From the NCBI RefSeq assembly GCF_024505045.1, contig NZ_JANIBM010000007.1:62001-126000 (forward strand): a stretch of DNA of 64,000 nt, given 5' to 3'. Shown here piece by piece: positions 10,201 through 18,492 of the stretch. Every line of letters starts with the position of its first letter. The stretch's first letter is position 1. Source of the DNA: Methylomonas aurea. Its GTDB lineage: Bacteria; Pseudomonadota; Gammaproteobacteria; Methylococcales; Methylomonadaceae. Both the position numbers and the translations under genes were made by a program. Under the pieces are notes generated by a model. The model searched no databases and had not been told where the DNA came from. It saw only the letters and a list, made by a program, of their open reading frames with translations.

Positions 10201-11718
10201 GGAACCAAGGCCGTAATCGTCGCGCCAGCGCTTGCTGGCCGCCAGGTAACGCATGTCGCGGTCGAACATTGCCAACGCTACCGGCGCATGTCCGATCAGT
10301 ATTTGCAGACGCTCTTCGCTGTCCGCCAGCGCATCTTCCGCTCGTTTGCGCTGAGTAATATCCAACGCCGATAGCAGCATTTCGTCACCCAGCCGGACCC
10401 GACCGAGCAGTACGGTTTTGATGCCGCCGTCCTTGCACCGCACCGCCAGCTCCAATTGAGTTAAGGCGGTGTCGGTCGACTCTTCCGAACTGCGCTGCCA
10501 GATTTGGGCTAGCCGTTGGCGCTGAGCGGGATCGAGAATCACTTTGTCCCGCCAATCCTGCACGGTCGGCAATTCGTCGAGCCGATAACCGAACAGCTTG
10601 ACGAATTCCCGGTTCATCGAGATTAAGGCGCCTTCGCGGTTACTGGTGGAGAAGGCTACCGGGGATTGCTCGTACATCCGGCGAAACCGGGCTTCGCTGG
10701 CGGCTAGCGCCGCGCGCTGTTGCTCGATGGTATCCATCAAGCGCTTGCGTTCGGTCACATTGCGGGCAACCGCGAACATACCGACCGGTAGGCCGTTGCG
10801 ATCGAGGATCGGCCCTTTGATGGTCTGGAATTCCAACACCAGCCCGTCCCGATTCTCCAAATGCTCGTCGAGCATAATGGTTTTCCCGGCCAACATCGCA
10901 GCACGGTCGTTCGCCATAAAGACTTGGCCGATCTCCGGGGGGAACAGCGCCAAATCGTCGTTGCCGATGATCTCCTCCAGCGCTTTACCGACGAATTCGC
11001 AGGTGGCGGCATTGGCAAGAAGGTAGCGGCCTTGGGCATCCTTGACGAACACCGCGTCAGAAGTGCCGTCGACGATGGCTTGCAGCATGTAACGGGTCGA
11101 TTGCGCCTCCTGCAACGACCGCTGCAAACGGCCGCTGAGCCATGACACGACAGTACCGGATATCAGGAATATAACCAATTGCAAACCGTCGACGGTGGAT
11201 GCGACCGTTAGACTGTTCAGCGGTACCATGGCCCAGTAGTTGATGGCGGCAGCCGACAACAGCGTCGCGCTGAGGCCGGGCCCGGTGCCGCCAAGCAAGG
11301 CGCTGATCACCACCGGTAACATAAATAATACCAACAGCGGTCTCTCGCCGAACGCTACGGGCAACGCCAATCTGACCCATAACGTCGCCAGCGTCACGCC
11401 GGCTGCAAATAGATACATCGGCCAGCGCCGCGGTTTATCGTAAAACCGCCCGGCTGCGGCTGCCAGGCCGGCCTGGGTTTGGTCGGGAAACGCCGCCGGC
11501 GGCACCGCATTCAAAGCGAAATACAGAAAACCGGTGGTAGCGACGATGAACAACACCCCTTTCGCGGTGGACAACCACACCAGCGACTCGATGTCCGGGA
11601 TGTACCCCAGCAAGAGGTCGGACAGAAAGATCCAGGCCAGGCCGAACACAAGGTAGGCGGCCGTCGCCAAAAAAATGAAGTGGTTTCTCGCCACATCTAA
11701 CGATCGAAGTGGTTCCAA
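7237..11718 (-). CDS. Hybrid sensor histidine kinase, six PAS domains, REC and Hpt
   Basis: This 1,493-residue membrane phosphorelay protein begins with one membrane segment near 12-33, another near 45-65, and a KdpD-like DUF4118 four-helix block near 95-200. Six PAS domains follow from about 210 to 990. HisKA is near residue 1000-1070 with MSHEIRTPLNG (phospho-His near 1008). The HATPase N, G1 and G2 boxes lie near 1120-1235 (DTGIGIAEAD, FGGTGLGLAI). A receiver has its Asp in VLMDVQMPELDG near 1293, and a C-terminal Hpt carries AHNLKGMAG near 1437. Domain order is that of BarA/TorS-type tripartite kinases, so a separate response regulator must receive the phosphate. None is adjacent. The signal is unknown; the neighbour is an RsbQ-like hydrolase. 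Confidence 0.93.
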   Translation of the reverse strand: MEPLRSLDVARNHFIFLATAAYLVFGLAWIFLSDLLLGYIPDIESLVWLSTAKGVLFIVATTGFLYFALNAVPPAAFPDQTQAGLAAAAGRFYDKPRRWPMYLFAAGVTLATLWVRLALPVAFGERPLLVLFMLPVVISALLGGTGPGLSATLLSAAAINYWAMVPLNSLTVASTVDGLQLVIFLISGTVVSWLSGRLQRSLQEAQSTRYMLQAIVDGTSDAVFVKDAQGRYLLANAATCEFVGKALEEIIGNDDLALFPPEIGQVFMANDRAAMLAGKTIMLDEHLENRDGLVLEFQTIKGPILDRNGLPVGMFAVARNVTERKRLMDTIEQQRAALAASEARFRRMYEQSPVAFSTSNREGALISMNREFVKLFGYRLDELPTVQDWRDKVILDPAQRQRLAQIWQRSSEESTDTALTQLELAVRCKDGGIKTVLLGRVRLGDEMLLSALDITQRKRAEDALADSEERLQILIGHAPVALAMFDRDMRYLAASKRWRDDYGLGSRALYGESHYAVFPEIGEELKAVHRRGLAGEVVRNDEDCFRRGDGSMQWLKWEVRPWPARDGSVGGIVIFTEDITARRAAESERYRLSEALRQSAAPNAITAADGTIEFVNPAFLQLFGYAEHEVYGRHPSFLAPDDPEIKAEQRDILRQAVELGGCAREVVRITKDGTIVPVFLTVSSIRDRHGQFIGLMTTLFDLREIKAKEAELAAREIFYRTILDNVPALIGYWDKDLVNVFGNAAYAEWFGIDTATMAGKHVREVLADELYQENLPHIEAVLRGERQVFDKQYPARNGRPARHALVQYLPDVRDGRVCGFYAIVSDVTHLKRAEAELEKHRFHLERLVEARTEEVRQAEQRYRQVVESSAEGIFELDAQGTVRMANPAAARLLGYRTEDFLGRNVHDTIHYRRADRSPCAAADCPLFNAVVGGKVLRLDGEVFWHADGRPIPVSVATHPIRDAERVSGAVMSFYDNTERYLADQAREEARRSAEQLARMKSEFLANMSHEIRTPLNGVLGLAQIGYRDSVGRSETQQIFSRILDSGKLLLTIINDILDLSKIEAGKLEIESVPFDPAFLVDELLQSFAAASAAKGLQLYALKNALPKACLGDPLRVSQILINLVSNAVKFTQAGEICLSAGREQGDLVFSVRDTGIGIAEADQARLFEAFEQADSATTRKFGGTGLGLAISRRLAALMGGTLGVNSGLGRGSTFTLRLPLREIDQSASPAALPRTVGDKRLSGLRILAAEDNAINQMVLEDFLRQEGAEVRMVGNGRLAVEAVQQAPQGFDLVLMDVQMPELDGYEATRQIKLLAPSLPVVGQTAHALKEEHMRCLAAGMAATLTKPLDIEMLVAAILEHTGETAGKQVQPPLAADLDEPIRVPAVDWPALARKFPNQAQFVDRLVRMAVDCHAGDAERLRQAAASGDLTALEQVAHNLKGMAGNICAPELEAISLRVLRSARLGDEHALRQADELIEALQRAIAELNQGRPQ

Positions 11719-11754
11719 TGGATGATCAGCCGAGTCCGGGCGCGCCTGGGCCTT

Positions 11755-11770
11755 AACTTACCGGTAAGTT
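11755..11770. promoter_or_regulatory. 16-bp perfect palindrome in divergent promoter region
   Basis: AACTTACCGGTAAGTT is a perfect palindrome lying between the divergently transcribed hybrid kinase and the GH17 gene. Its size and placement suit a dimeric regulator operator controlling one or both genes. No regulator is identified. Confidence 0.4.
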
Positions 11771-11911
11771 TGGCACAGTTCGCAATTCCGGCCGCCGCCG
11801 CCAGGATACCGCGGCCAATGTTTCGCGCTAGCAGCAACCCGGCAGCCGAATCGGTACTGAGCCCGCCGGTGTATAATGCCGGCTCACTCCGTGATTAACT
11901 CATATTCCCGC

Positions 11912-13615
11912 ATGCCGCCGCTGAAAATTCTGTTCTGCTTGTTATTCGTGTTTCTCGCCCACGGCACGCTCGCCTGGTACCAAAACCAACCGCAATCCGC
12001 TGGCCCGGACGTGCCGTCTGGCAAATTGCGCAGCCTGTCGTTTGCGCCGTACCACGCCGGCTTCAGCCCAATCGCCCATAAATTTCCGTTGCCGGAACAC
12101 ATCGAGCGCGACGCCCGGCTGATTGCCGACAAAACTTATACGATCCGCACCTATTCGGTACGCGGCGGTATGCAGCCGACGCCGGATTACGCCCGCCAAT
12201 ACGGCCTGGACATGATGATGGGCGCCTGGCTGGGCGACGGCCACCCGGAAAACCAAACGGAAATTCAAACTTTGATCGAGGCCGCCAACCGACATCCGGA
12301 CGTCGTGAAGCGAGTGATCGTCGGCAACGAAGTGTTACTGCGCAAAGACATGGACATCGACACACTGATCGATTACATCCGCCAGGTAAAACAGGCGGTC
12401 AAACAGCCGGTGACCTATGCCGACGTCTGGTCCAGCTATATGCAATATCCGCAATTGTTCCGGGAAGTGGATTTCATTACCATCCATATCCTGCCGTATT
12501 GGGAAGACGAACCGGTCGCGATCGAACACGCAGCGGACCATGTCGAAAAAATCGTACGCCAGATCGAAGATAAAGCCCGCAGCGTCGGCGTCGACAAACC
12601 GATTCTGATCGGCGAATCCGGCTGGCCTTCGGTGGGTAGACAGCGCGGTGCGGCGGTGCCCAGCGTGGTCAATTCGGCGCGTTACATTCGCGATTTGATC
12701 CAGGTCGCCAACCGCCACGGCTTCGATTACAACATCGTCGAGGCCTTCAACCAGCCCTGGAAAAGCCACAACGAAGGCGTAGTCGGCGCCAATTGGGGCT
12801 TGCTCGATATCGACCGCGAACCGGTGTTCCCGTTGACCGGACCGGTCCTGGAAAATCCGGACTGGCTGCAACAATTCGGCTGGGCGGTCGCATTGAGTCT
12901 GATAGCAACCGGCGTCGGCTTCCGGGAATTGCGGCGTTTACCGTTGCCCAAATTGGCGGCTTATCTGGCCTTGAGCCAGGTATTTAGCGTCTGCCTGGTG
13001 AACCTGGCCGACCTGTCCTGGGAAACCAGCTACAGCGCGTGGCAACAAGCTTATACGCTGACCATGGTCGCCGCCAACGCAATGCTGGCCGGCCTGTTGC
13101 TGATTCAGGTAGCCGCGGCGGCCGGCAACCGAATCGTTGCCGAACCCTACCGCAAAGCGTTGCAGACCGCTTACCTGCTGTTCATGACGTTGGCCGTGGT
13201 AAAAACCTATTTGCTGGCGTTCGACGGCCGCTATTTGAGCTTTCCGGTAGAACAATTCGCGATTCCGGCCCTGGGCATTTTCGCATTGGCTTGTTGCCGG
13301 CGTCTGGGCGAATTGGTACCGGCCGCCGACGCGGTAGCCGGCAAACACAGCAACCGTCTGGCGTTTTTGCTGGGTTTCGGCATCTTCGGCGTGGTCGCCG
13401 GCGAAACCTATTCCTTCATGTCGGCCTACGACTTCATCCAGGCCCATCCCAGCTTCGGCGAAGGCCTGCCGGTCGCGCTCGGCTACGTGTTACAGAACCG
13501 GCAATTGCTGAGCTGGCTGCTGTGTATCCTGATTCTGGCGTTACCGTTTTGGCCGAAACCGCGCGCCCGGCGCCAACCGCAAATCGATATCCGAATTAAC
13601 GGAGAGCAGCGATGA
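11912..13615 (+). CDS. Membrane protein with GH17 glucan hydrolase domain
   Basis: Starting at the second ATG (11912), which puts the signal anchor LKILFCLLFVFLAHGTLAW at the very N-terminus, the protein has 567 residues. A start at 11876 is also possible. Residues about 30-315 are a glycoside hydrolase family 17 (beta-1,3-glucanase-like) domain: FAPYHAGFSP, VIVGNEVLLR with the probable acid/base Glu near 140, TIHILPYW, and IGESGWPS with the probable nucleophile near 235. After the catalytic domain come about seven hydrophobic helices (residues about 325-555). Proteobacterial GH17 membrane proteins often accompany beta-glucan synthases; none is seen here. A role in making or trimming a periplasmic or extracellular glucan is inferred. 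The stop overlaps the next small gene (ATGA). Confidence 0.82.
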   Translation: MPPLKILFCLLFVFLAHGTLAWYQNQPQSAGPDVPSGKLRSLSFAPYHAGFSPIAHKFPLPEHIERDARLIADKTYTIRTYSVRGGMQPTPDYARQYGLDMMMGAWLGDGHPENQTEIQTLIEAANRHPDVVKRVIVGNEVLLRKDMDIDTLIDYIRQVKQAVKQPVTYADVWSSYMQYPQLFREVDFITIHILPYWEDEPVAIEHAADHVEKIVRQIEDKARSVGVDKPILIGESGWPSVGRQRGAAVPSVVNSARYIRDLIQVANRHGFDYNIVEAFNQPWKSHNEGVVGANWGLLDIDREPVFPLTGPVLENPDWLQQFGWAVALSLIATGVGFRELRRLPLPKLAAYLALSQVFSVCLVNLADLSWETSYSAWQQAYTLTMVAANAMLAGLLLIQVAAAAGNRIVAEPYRKALQTAYLLFMTLAVVKTYLLAFDGRYLSFPVEQFAIPALGIFALACCRRLGELVPAADAVAGKHSNRLAFLLGFGIFGVVAGETYSFMSAYDFIQAHPSFGEGLPVALGYVLQNRQLLSWLLCILILALPFWPKPRARRQPQIDIRINGEQR

Positions 13616-13779
13616 AAGCATCCTCCATCACCCGGCTCAAATGCGCCGCGGTATTCGTGGTGTTCATTATTTTCAGCGTCGGACCGGTTCCGATCACCAG
13701 TGCGTTGGGCTTGTACGTGGTGATTTTTCGGCCGCGCTGGTTCAAGGATTTGGTCGCCCGGGTTTACGCCGACGACTAG
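13612..13779 (+). CDS. 55-residue single-span membrane protein
   Basis: ATG at 13612 overlaps the GH17 stop as ATGA, with GGAGAGCAGCG upstream, so it is translationally coupled. The product is MKASSITRLKCAAVFVVFII followed by FSVGPVPITSALGLYVVIFRPRWFKDLVARVYADD. One long hydrophobic segment spans residues 11-43 and the ends are charged. I do not recognise a family. Coupling to the GH17 membrane protein suggests a small subunit or stabiliser of it. Confidence 0.6.
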   Translation: MKASSITRLKCAAVFVVFIIFSVGPVPITSALGLYVVIFRPRWFKDLVARVYADD

Positions 13780-13903
13780 TAGCGGCTTGCACTGGCCGCA
13801 TCCGGCGCGGATCGGCGGTTTACCCGGCCGGATTTATCCTTTATCGTTATTGGCCGGGCGCTAACCGCCCGAATCCAGCCACCCTCAACCCAGGAAAATT
13901 ACT

Positions 13904-14335
13904 ATGGAACGTCGCGATTTTATTAAATTCGGCGCGGCCGGCGCGGTCGCCGGTTTGGCCCTCCCCCACGCCGGTGCGGCAGCGGCCGGCTCCGTGCCGA
14001 CGCCGCTCGGCGACCTGTTTTACACCAAGGATGCGCAAGGCCGCTGGGCCGGCAAAGCCGCCACCCATTTGCCGGTGGTCGAGGTCAGCAAAGACGGCGG
14101 CAAAACCACGGTAAAAGTCACGACTCCGCACGAAATGAAGGGATACGAGCATTACATCGTCAAACACGTGTTGTTGGACAAGGATTACAAATTCCTGGCA
14201 GAACATTTGTTCGACCCGGCCAAGGAAGCCGTGCCGGTGTCGACGTTCACGTTGGAGGGCTACAGCGGCAACTTGTACGCGCTGAGTTTATGCAACAAGC
14301 ACGACTTGTGGGTCAGCACAGTGGAAGTCGCTTAA
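13904..14335 (+). CDS. Tat-exported superoxide-reductase-like (desulfoferrodoxin family) protein
   Basis: This 143-residue protein has a Tat signal, ERRDFIKFGAAGAVAGLAL, in residues 2-20. The mature part matches the superoxide reductase iron fold: THLPVVEV near 58, TPHEMKGYEHYIVKHVLL near 85-102, and LCNKHDLW near 130. These give the expected four His plus one Cys (CNxH) ligand set of a class II neelaredoxin-type centre. The N-terminal desulforedoxin domain and the typical EKHxP Glu-Lys-His are absent (the first ligand motif reads ATHLPV). It would act in the periplasm on superoxide, or it may be a related thiosulfate or redox protein. The SOR fold is fairly secure, the reaction less so. Confidence 0.65.
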   Translation: MERRDFIKFGAAGAVAGLALPHAGAAAAGSVPTPLGDLFYTKDAQGRWAGKAATHLPVVEVSKDGGKTTVKVTTPHEMKGYEHYIVKHVLLDKDYKFLAEHLFDPAKEAVPVSTFTLEGYSGNLYALSLCNKHDLWVSTVEVA

Positions 14336-14666
14336 CTTTCGTCGTTAGCGGCTCTCCGCCAACTCCGCCAAACCGCGCGGCCTCGCCGGCCGCGCTCCTC
14401 CAAGGGCGTTAAGTCGAACAGTCGTTCCCGGAATGGAATCCGGCTCCAAGGGACGTGGAAAGCCTGCACCAGCCTTGGCCGGGGCAGCGCGATGTTGTTA
14501 GCTTAACGGTAGTCCGCGCCCTTCTCGGCCGAACAAACTCGCTGCCTGCAGAGCGGGCATCACAAAAACATGACTGGGTTGCCAAGAACTACCCCGGGAC
14601 ACGGCGTGTTTTGAGCACAAAGCGGCATCTCGTGAACGATCGAAAAGCTTTAATGCCTGGAAGGGA
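14336..14666. other. Intergenic stretch, nothing recognised
   Basis: No gene, tRNA or repeat was recognised between the superoxide-reductase-like gene and the small opposite-strand gene. Base composition is ordinary. Confidence 0.5.
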
Positions 14667-14984
14667 TTAGCCATTGCCAACTTCCGACCGGTCGCTTGCG
14701 ATAAGCTCGCCGACCTCGCAACTGCCAAATTGGGGGCAGTGTCCGCATTTCCGTGCAGCATCGGATAACAGGTCGGTCTGCTTGGCTTCGGCGATATTTT
14801 CTATTAATTCTACGGCGAATTTAGTATCCGATAAGTTCTGGCCGAAACGCGGATAGCCAAGTCCGTACAGCAAAGCACCAGCATATTGGGCCTTGCGGCC
14901 GCCGCCCTCCAACATCGTTACTTCTTGCAAGTATCGCGTGAGGGCGCAATTTCCATCGAAGCCTATTTTGCTCATCATCAACAT
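14667..14984 (-). CDS. Hypothetical small protein with C-terminal cysteine motif
   Basis: A 105-residue frame starting MLMMSKIGFDG (the true start may be the third or fourth codon). It contains no membrane segment. Near residue 80-92 it has CGHCPQFGSCEVGEL, three cysteines in a CxxCx5C arrangement that could bind a metal. I do not recognise the family. AT-rich DNA lies upstream, as expected for a promoter, and no better frame overlaps it. Confidence 0.4.
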   Translation of the reverse strand: MLMMSKIGFDGNCALTRYLQEVTMLEGGGRKAQYAGALLYGLGYPRFGQNLSDTKFAVELIENIAEAKQTDLLSDAARKCGHCPQFGSCEVGELIASDRSEVGNG

Positions 14985-15104
14985 CGTGTGGCATCTAAAT
15001 ATAGGCTCAGCATAAGAGATAGAATTAAAAAAGTAACCAACACTTTATGGTAATTATTTAAATAATACAGACTAATTCCATAGCGAGCGTAGGAGCTGTA
15101 GGTC

Positions 15105-16910
15105 TTATTTGCCGGCAAGCAAGCCGTGGTCGATCGCGAAGCGTGTTATTTCCGCAGTGCTGTGAAGATCCAACTTTGCCATCAGGTTGCGGCGATGGCA
15201 GATAACCGTCGGCGTCGCCAGGTGCAGCCGTTCGCCAATCTCGGCCGAGGTCATCCCGATCGCAATCATCCCGATAATTTGTCGCTGCCGCTTGGTCAGG
15301 CTTTCTACGGCTTTATTTGCTTCCGCTTTCACCGGCGAACGGGACGAACTCTCGCGTATCAGCGACTCGATCCGCTTCAGCAAGTCAATCCCCTCATCAT
15401 TCAGGCGCTTGCGCTGGCTGATATCCAGTATCGTGCCCACCATGCGTAGCGGATTGTTGTCTTGGTCCCGCCGAGTCACCTTGCCTTTGGATTCGACCGT
15501 CACCCAATGGCCATGCTTATGCCGCAACCGGTGTTCGCTTTCGAAGTTGGCGGTTTCGCCCGACAAATGCGATGCAATCTCCTGTTTGACGCGCTGCAGA
15601 TCTTGGGGATTGATCAAGGCCGTCCAAACATCTTCGTTGTGGCCCAGTTCCTCAATCGTATAGCCGATTAATTCCACCACGCGATTGCCTGCCGTCATTT
15701 TATGTTCGGGTATGTTCCAGTCCCACAAAACCAGCTCCGATGCCGCCAGCGCCAGCTCCAGCTGCTCCTCGCTTTGCGCCAAGGCCAATTCGGCCTGCTT
15801 TTGCTCCGTCACGTCCTGCCCCATCCCCATCCACTCGACGATACCGCCTTGTTGATCGCGTATCGGTACCGCGCGCATGCTCATCCAACGCCAAGCGCCA
15901 TCGTCGCGGCGAATGCGAAACTGGCTCAGGAACGGTTCGCCGCTCTCCACCGCCGATTGCCAATGTACGGCAACGGCAGCCGCATCGTCGGGATGCACGA
16001 CCTTGGTCCAGCCCGCGCCGCGCATTTCTGCCGCTGTCTGGCCGGTAAATGCCATCCAGGCCGGTTGCGGGACGATATTGAGACCATCGGCCGGGCAAAA
16101 CCAGGTCACGACACTGGTAGTATCGACCAGTGTGCGGTAGCGTTCCTCGCTGGCCTGCAACTTGGCCAAAGCCTCGCGCTGCGGCGTGATGTCGCGGCCG
16201 ACCGCCTGAATTTCCTTGAGCGTCCCGTCCTCAGCGTAAAACCCGCGATTGACGAATTGCATCCAGCGCAGCGCGCCGCCGGCGGCAAACACTCGATTCT
16301 CGATAACGACGACGTGATTATCCGGCGACATCTCGCCCAGCTTGGCCTCGATCATGGCCAAATCATCGGGATGGGCGGCGGGATGCCAGCGGCGGCCGAG
16401 CAACTGTTCCGGTGTCTTGCCGAAAAATCGGCAATAAACCTCGTTGACGAATATGAAGGTGCCGTCCGGCAAAAACCGGCTGATGACTTCGGTCTGGTCT
16501 TCGACCACCGAGCGATAGCGCGACTCGCGCTGTTCCAGGCTGCGGGCATCCAGGTAGCTTGCGGTTCTATCGACGATTGCGCCCACCACCAGCTCCGGGT
16601 CGCCCGCCAGACTGGAAACGTTGAATTCGTACCAACCCACCGTACCGTCCTTGCGTTTCTGCGGGATGGTTCCGGTGTAGGTTTTGCCGTCGGCGATAGC
16701 CGAAGCCGCCTCCCGGCCGAAAGCTTCGTAGCTTTCCTGATCCAGAAACAGGTTACGGGTGGATTGCCCGATCAATTCTTTCGGCTGGTACCCGAAAATA
16801 CGGTGCATCGCGCTATTGGCCCAGACCAGGTGCCGATCCCTGACGATAGCGATGGCAATAAAGTCGCTATTCAGGATTGCGGCGGATTGGCCAATTGAGT
16901 TTTCGATCAT
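15105..16910 (-). CDS. Four-PAS regulator with LuxR-type HTH
   Basis: The start chosen is MIENSIGQSAAILN (16910), which has GAGG seven bases upstream; eight more N-terminal codons are possible. The 601-residue cytoplasmic protein has four PAS domains, recognisable by WANSAMHRIFGYQPKELIG, FVNEVYCRFFGKTPEQLLG, PQPAWMAFTGQTAAEMRG and AGNRVVELIGYTIEELG, each followed by a PAC segment such as QEIQAVGRDITPQREA. A C-terminal LuxR/GerE helix-turn-helix follows near 540-600 (LTKRQRQIIGMIAIGMTSAEIGERL). There is no kinase or receiver domain, so it probably senses a ligand or redox state directly and binds DNA. The gene next to it is a truncated EEP nuclease on the other strand. Confidence 0.88.
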   Translation of the reverse strand: MIENSIGQSAAILNSDFIAIAIVRDRHLVWANSAMHRIFGYQPKELIGQSTRNLFLDQESYEAFGREAASAIADGKTYTGTIPQKRKDGTVGWYEFNVSSLAGDPELVVGAIVDRTASYLDARSLEQRESRYRSVVEDQTEVISRFLPDGTFIFVNEVYCRFFGKTPEQLLGRRWHPAAHPDDLAMIEAKLGEMSPDNHVVVIENRVFAAGGALRWMQFVNRGFYAEDGTLKEIQAVGRDITPQREALAKLQASEERYRTLVDTTSVVTWFCPADGLNIVPQPAWMAFTGQTAAEMRGAGWTKVVHPDDAAAVAVHWQSAVESGEPFLSQFRIRRDDGAWRWMSMRAVPIRDQQGGIVEWMGMGQDVTEQKQAELALAQSEEQLELALAASELVLWDWNIPEHKMTAGNRVVELIGYTIEELGHNEDVWTALINPQDLQRVKQEIASHLSGETANFESEHRLRHKHGHWVTVESKGKVTRRDQDNNPLRMVGTILDISQRKRLNDEGIDLLKRIESLIRESSSRSPVKAEANKAVESLTKRQRQIIGMIAIGMTSAEIGERLHLATPTVICHRRNLMAKLDLHSTAEITRFAIDHGLLAGK

Positions 16911-16966
16911 CGAACAGCCTCGGCTGGAGAGCAATCGGATTATTCTGCCAGAAGGACGCGGTTTAA

Positions 16967-17569
16967 GCCTCCGCCAATTGCTTCCACATCCACCAGGATT
17001 GGAGCCATATCGGTTTTCAACGTTGGCGGGAAGCCACCATAATCCTCAGCCGCCATCCGCTGCGGCACAACTATTCCGCCTATGTGTCGCACGATTGCGA
17101 CAAAGACAACTACATGTCGCGCAACGTTACGCTGAGCTGCATCGACATCCCCCGCTTCGGCCTGCTGCACCTGGCCAACGTGCATTTGAGCTGGGCCCAC
17201 CACGGCTTCCATCACGAATACGAACGGCTGAACCGGCTGATCGGTTCGCGTTACCCTTTCGGCGTCCGCGCCGATTTAATGGTTGGCGATTTCAACGCGC
17301 CGGCCGGCGAACAGGCTTACCACCATATTGTCGGCAACGGCGAATACGTCGATCAATACCACGAACTGCACCCACAGCGGTTGTACGAACCGACCTTTCG
17401 CGGCCAGATCGACGGCTGGCGCCACAGCCCGCCGCGGCGCATCGATTTCAGCTTCAAACGTAACCACCAGCCGTTGCGGGTCCGCGAAATAACACCGATA
17501 TTCAACGACGCGTTTTATCCCGCCGTATCCGACCACTTCGGCTACCTGGCCCGCTTCGAATTGTTTTGA
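16967..17569 (+). pseudogene. 5'-truncated endonuclease/exonuclease/phosphatase family gene
   Basis: The frame reads from a stop at 16964-16966 through HIHQDWSHIGFQRWREATII, HLANVHLSWAHHG, MVGDFNAPAG and VSDHFGYLARFEL. These are the middle and C-terminal blocks of an EEP (DNase I/exonuclease III-like) phosphodiesterase: the NVHL, GDFN and SDHF motifs hold catalytic Asn, Asp and His. The N-terminal blocks, including the LxxQE metal-binding Glu, are missing; upstream DNA is the promoter side of the divergent PAS-LuxR gene. About 100-120 residues are lost relative to the family. A GTG at 17084 could start a still shorter peptide. Without the Glu it should be inactive. Confidence 0.65.
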
Positions 17570-17675
17570 GCCGAGGGCGCTGGGCTCGCGTCAAATAACC
17601 GTAACCGGACCTTAACCGTTCTGTCACGGCCGCCCCCTAAAATCCAGGCTTTATTCCCGGCTCCGGACACGTGCC

Positions 17676-18215
17676 ATGACAATCCGCATTCTGATTTTGT
17701 TGGCGATAGGCTGGCTGGGTGGCTGTGCGACCGGCGCCGACCGGCACGCGGCATGGCCGGCCAGCTTGCCGGCGCAAGCCGGATTTACCGCGTCTTATCT
17801 GCAAGACCGCCGCAATGCCGAGCTGCAAAGCTTGGACCAGTACCTGGCCTGGGTCGAACGTTTTTATCAGGGCTGGGACCTGTATCCGACCGGCTGGAAC
17901 CAAATCAGCCGGAATTTGGCCGGCAAAATTACAGACCGCGGCGTTAAACGCGAAATAGAAGCCAAACTGCGCCGCTTGGGCATCGCCATCGCCGCGGAAT
18001 GGGCCAAAGACAATAGCGTGCGCCGCATCACGACCCGGCACGTCGGGATATGGGGCAACGCGTTGCAGAAATCGGCCGAACGCGCCGAAATCCCGAACAT
18101 CGTCGACCGCGTGCTGGACGACGTCGACAACCTGCTCAACAACCGCATCGCCGCCGACGTCATCACCGAAAACCGCTTCTACGTCGAAGAAGACGTGTTG
18201 AACGAAATTAACTGA
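17676..18215 (+). CDS. Putative lipoprotein, unknown function
   Basis: This 179-residue protein has a lipoprotein signal, MTIRILILLAIGWLGGCATG, with the lipobox LGGC (Cys17), so it should be anchored in a membrane. The rest is mixed helical and charged, without motifs I recognise; DRGVKREIEAKLRRLGIAIAAEWAKD is a likely helix. It stands alone after the EEP fragment. Confidence 0.65.
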   Translation: MTIRILILLAIGWLGGCATGADRHAAWPASLPAQAGFTASYLQDRRNAELQSLDQYLAWVERFYQGWDLYPTGWNQISRNLAGKITDRGVKREIEAKLRRLGIAIAAEWAKDNSVRRITTRHVGIWGNALQKSAERAEIPNIVDRVLDDVDNLLNNRIAADVITENRFYVEEDVLNEIN

Positions 18216-18492
18216 GTTTTTGGGTGGATGGTCTGTCGGTATAGGTCGGAACCGTGCGCGTCATTGATCCAAGCAATATGGCATGGCGCATTGGAAGCGG
18301 CTATTTCGATCGAGCGTTCACTGCTAGCCAGCAAAGCGTTGAATTGCCGCTCCAATCCTCGCACCGCGCTCGTTCATAGCCGCGTTTGAATTGTCTGAGC
18401 TCTACACTAATCGCGGCTCATAATTGCACTTCTTGTCCATTACGACTTTCTAGACTTTAAGAGTCGCCGTTTTTTACTCGTATCTTTCGCAA

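Noticed and set aside
11771-11786. TGGCAC near 11771 as a second sigma-54 promoter
   Set aside because: The downstream part reads AGTTCGCAA; the -12 TTGC at the correct spacing is missing.
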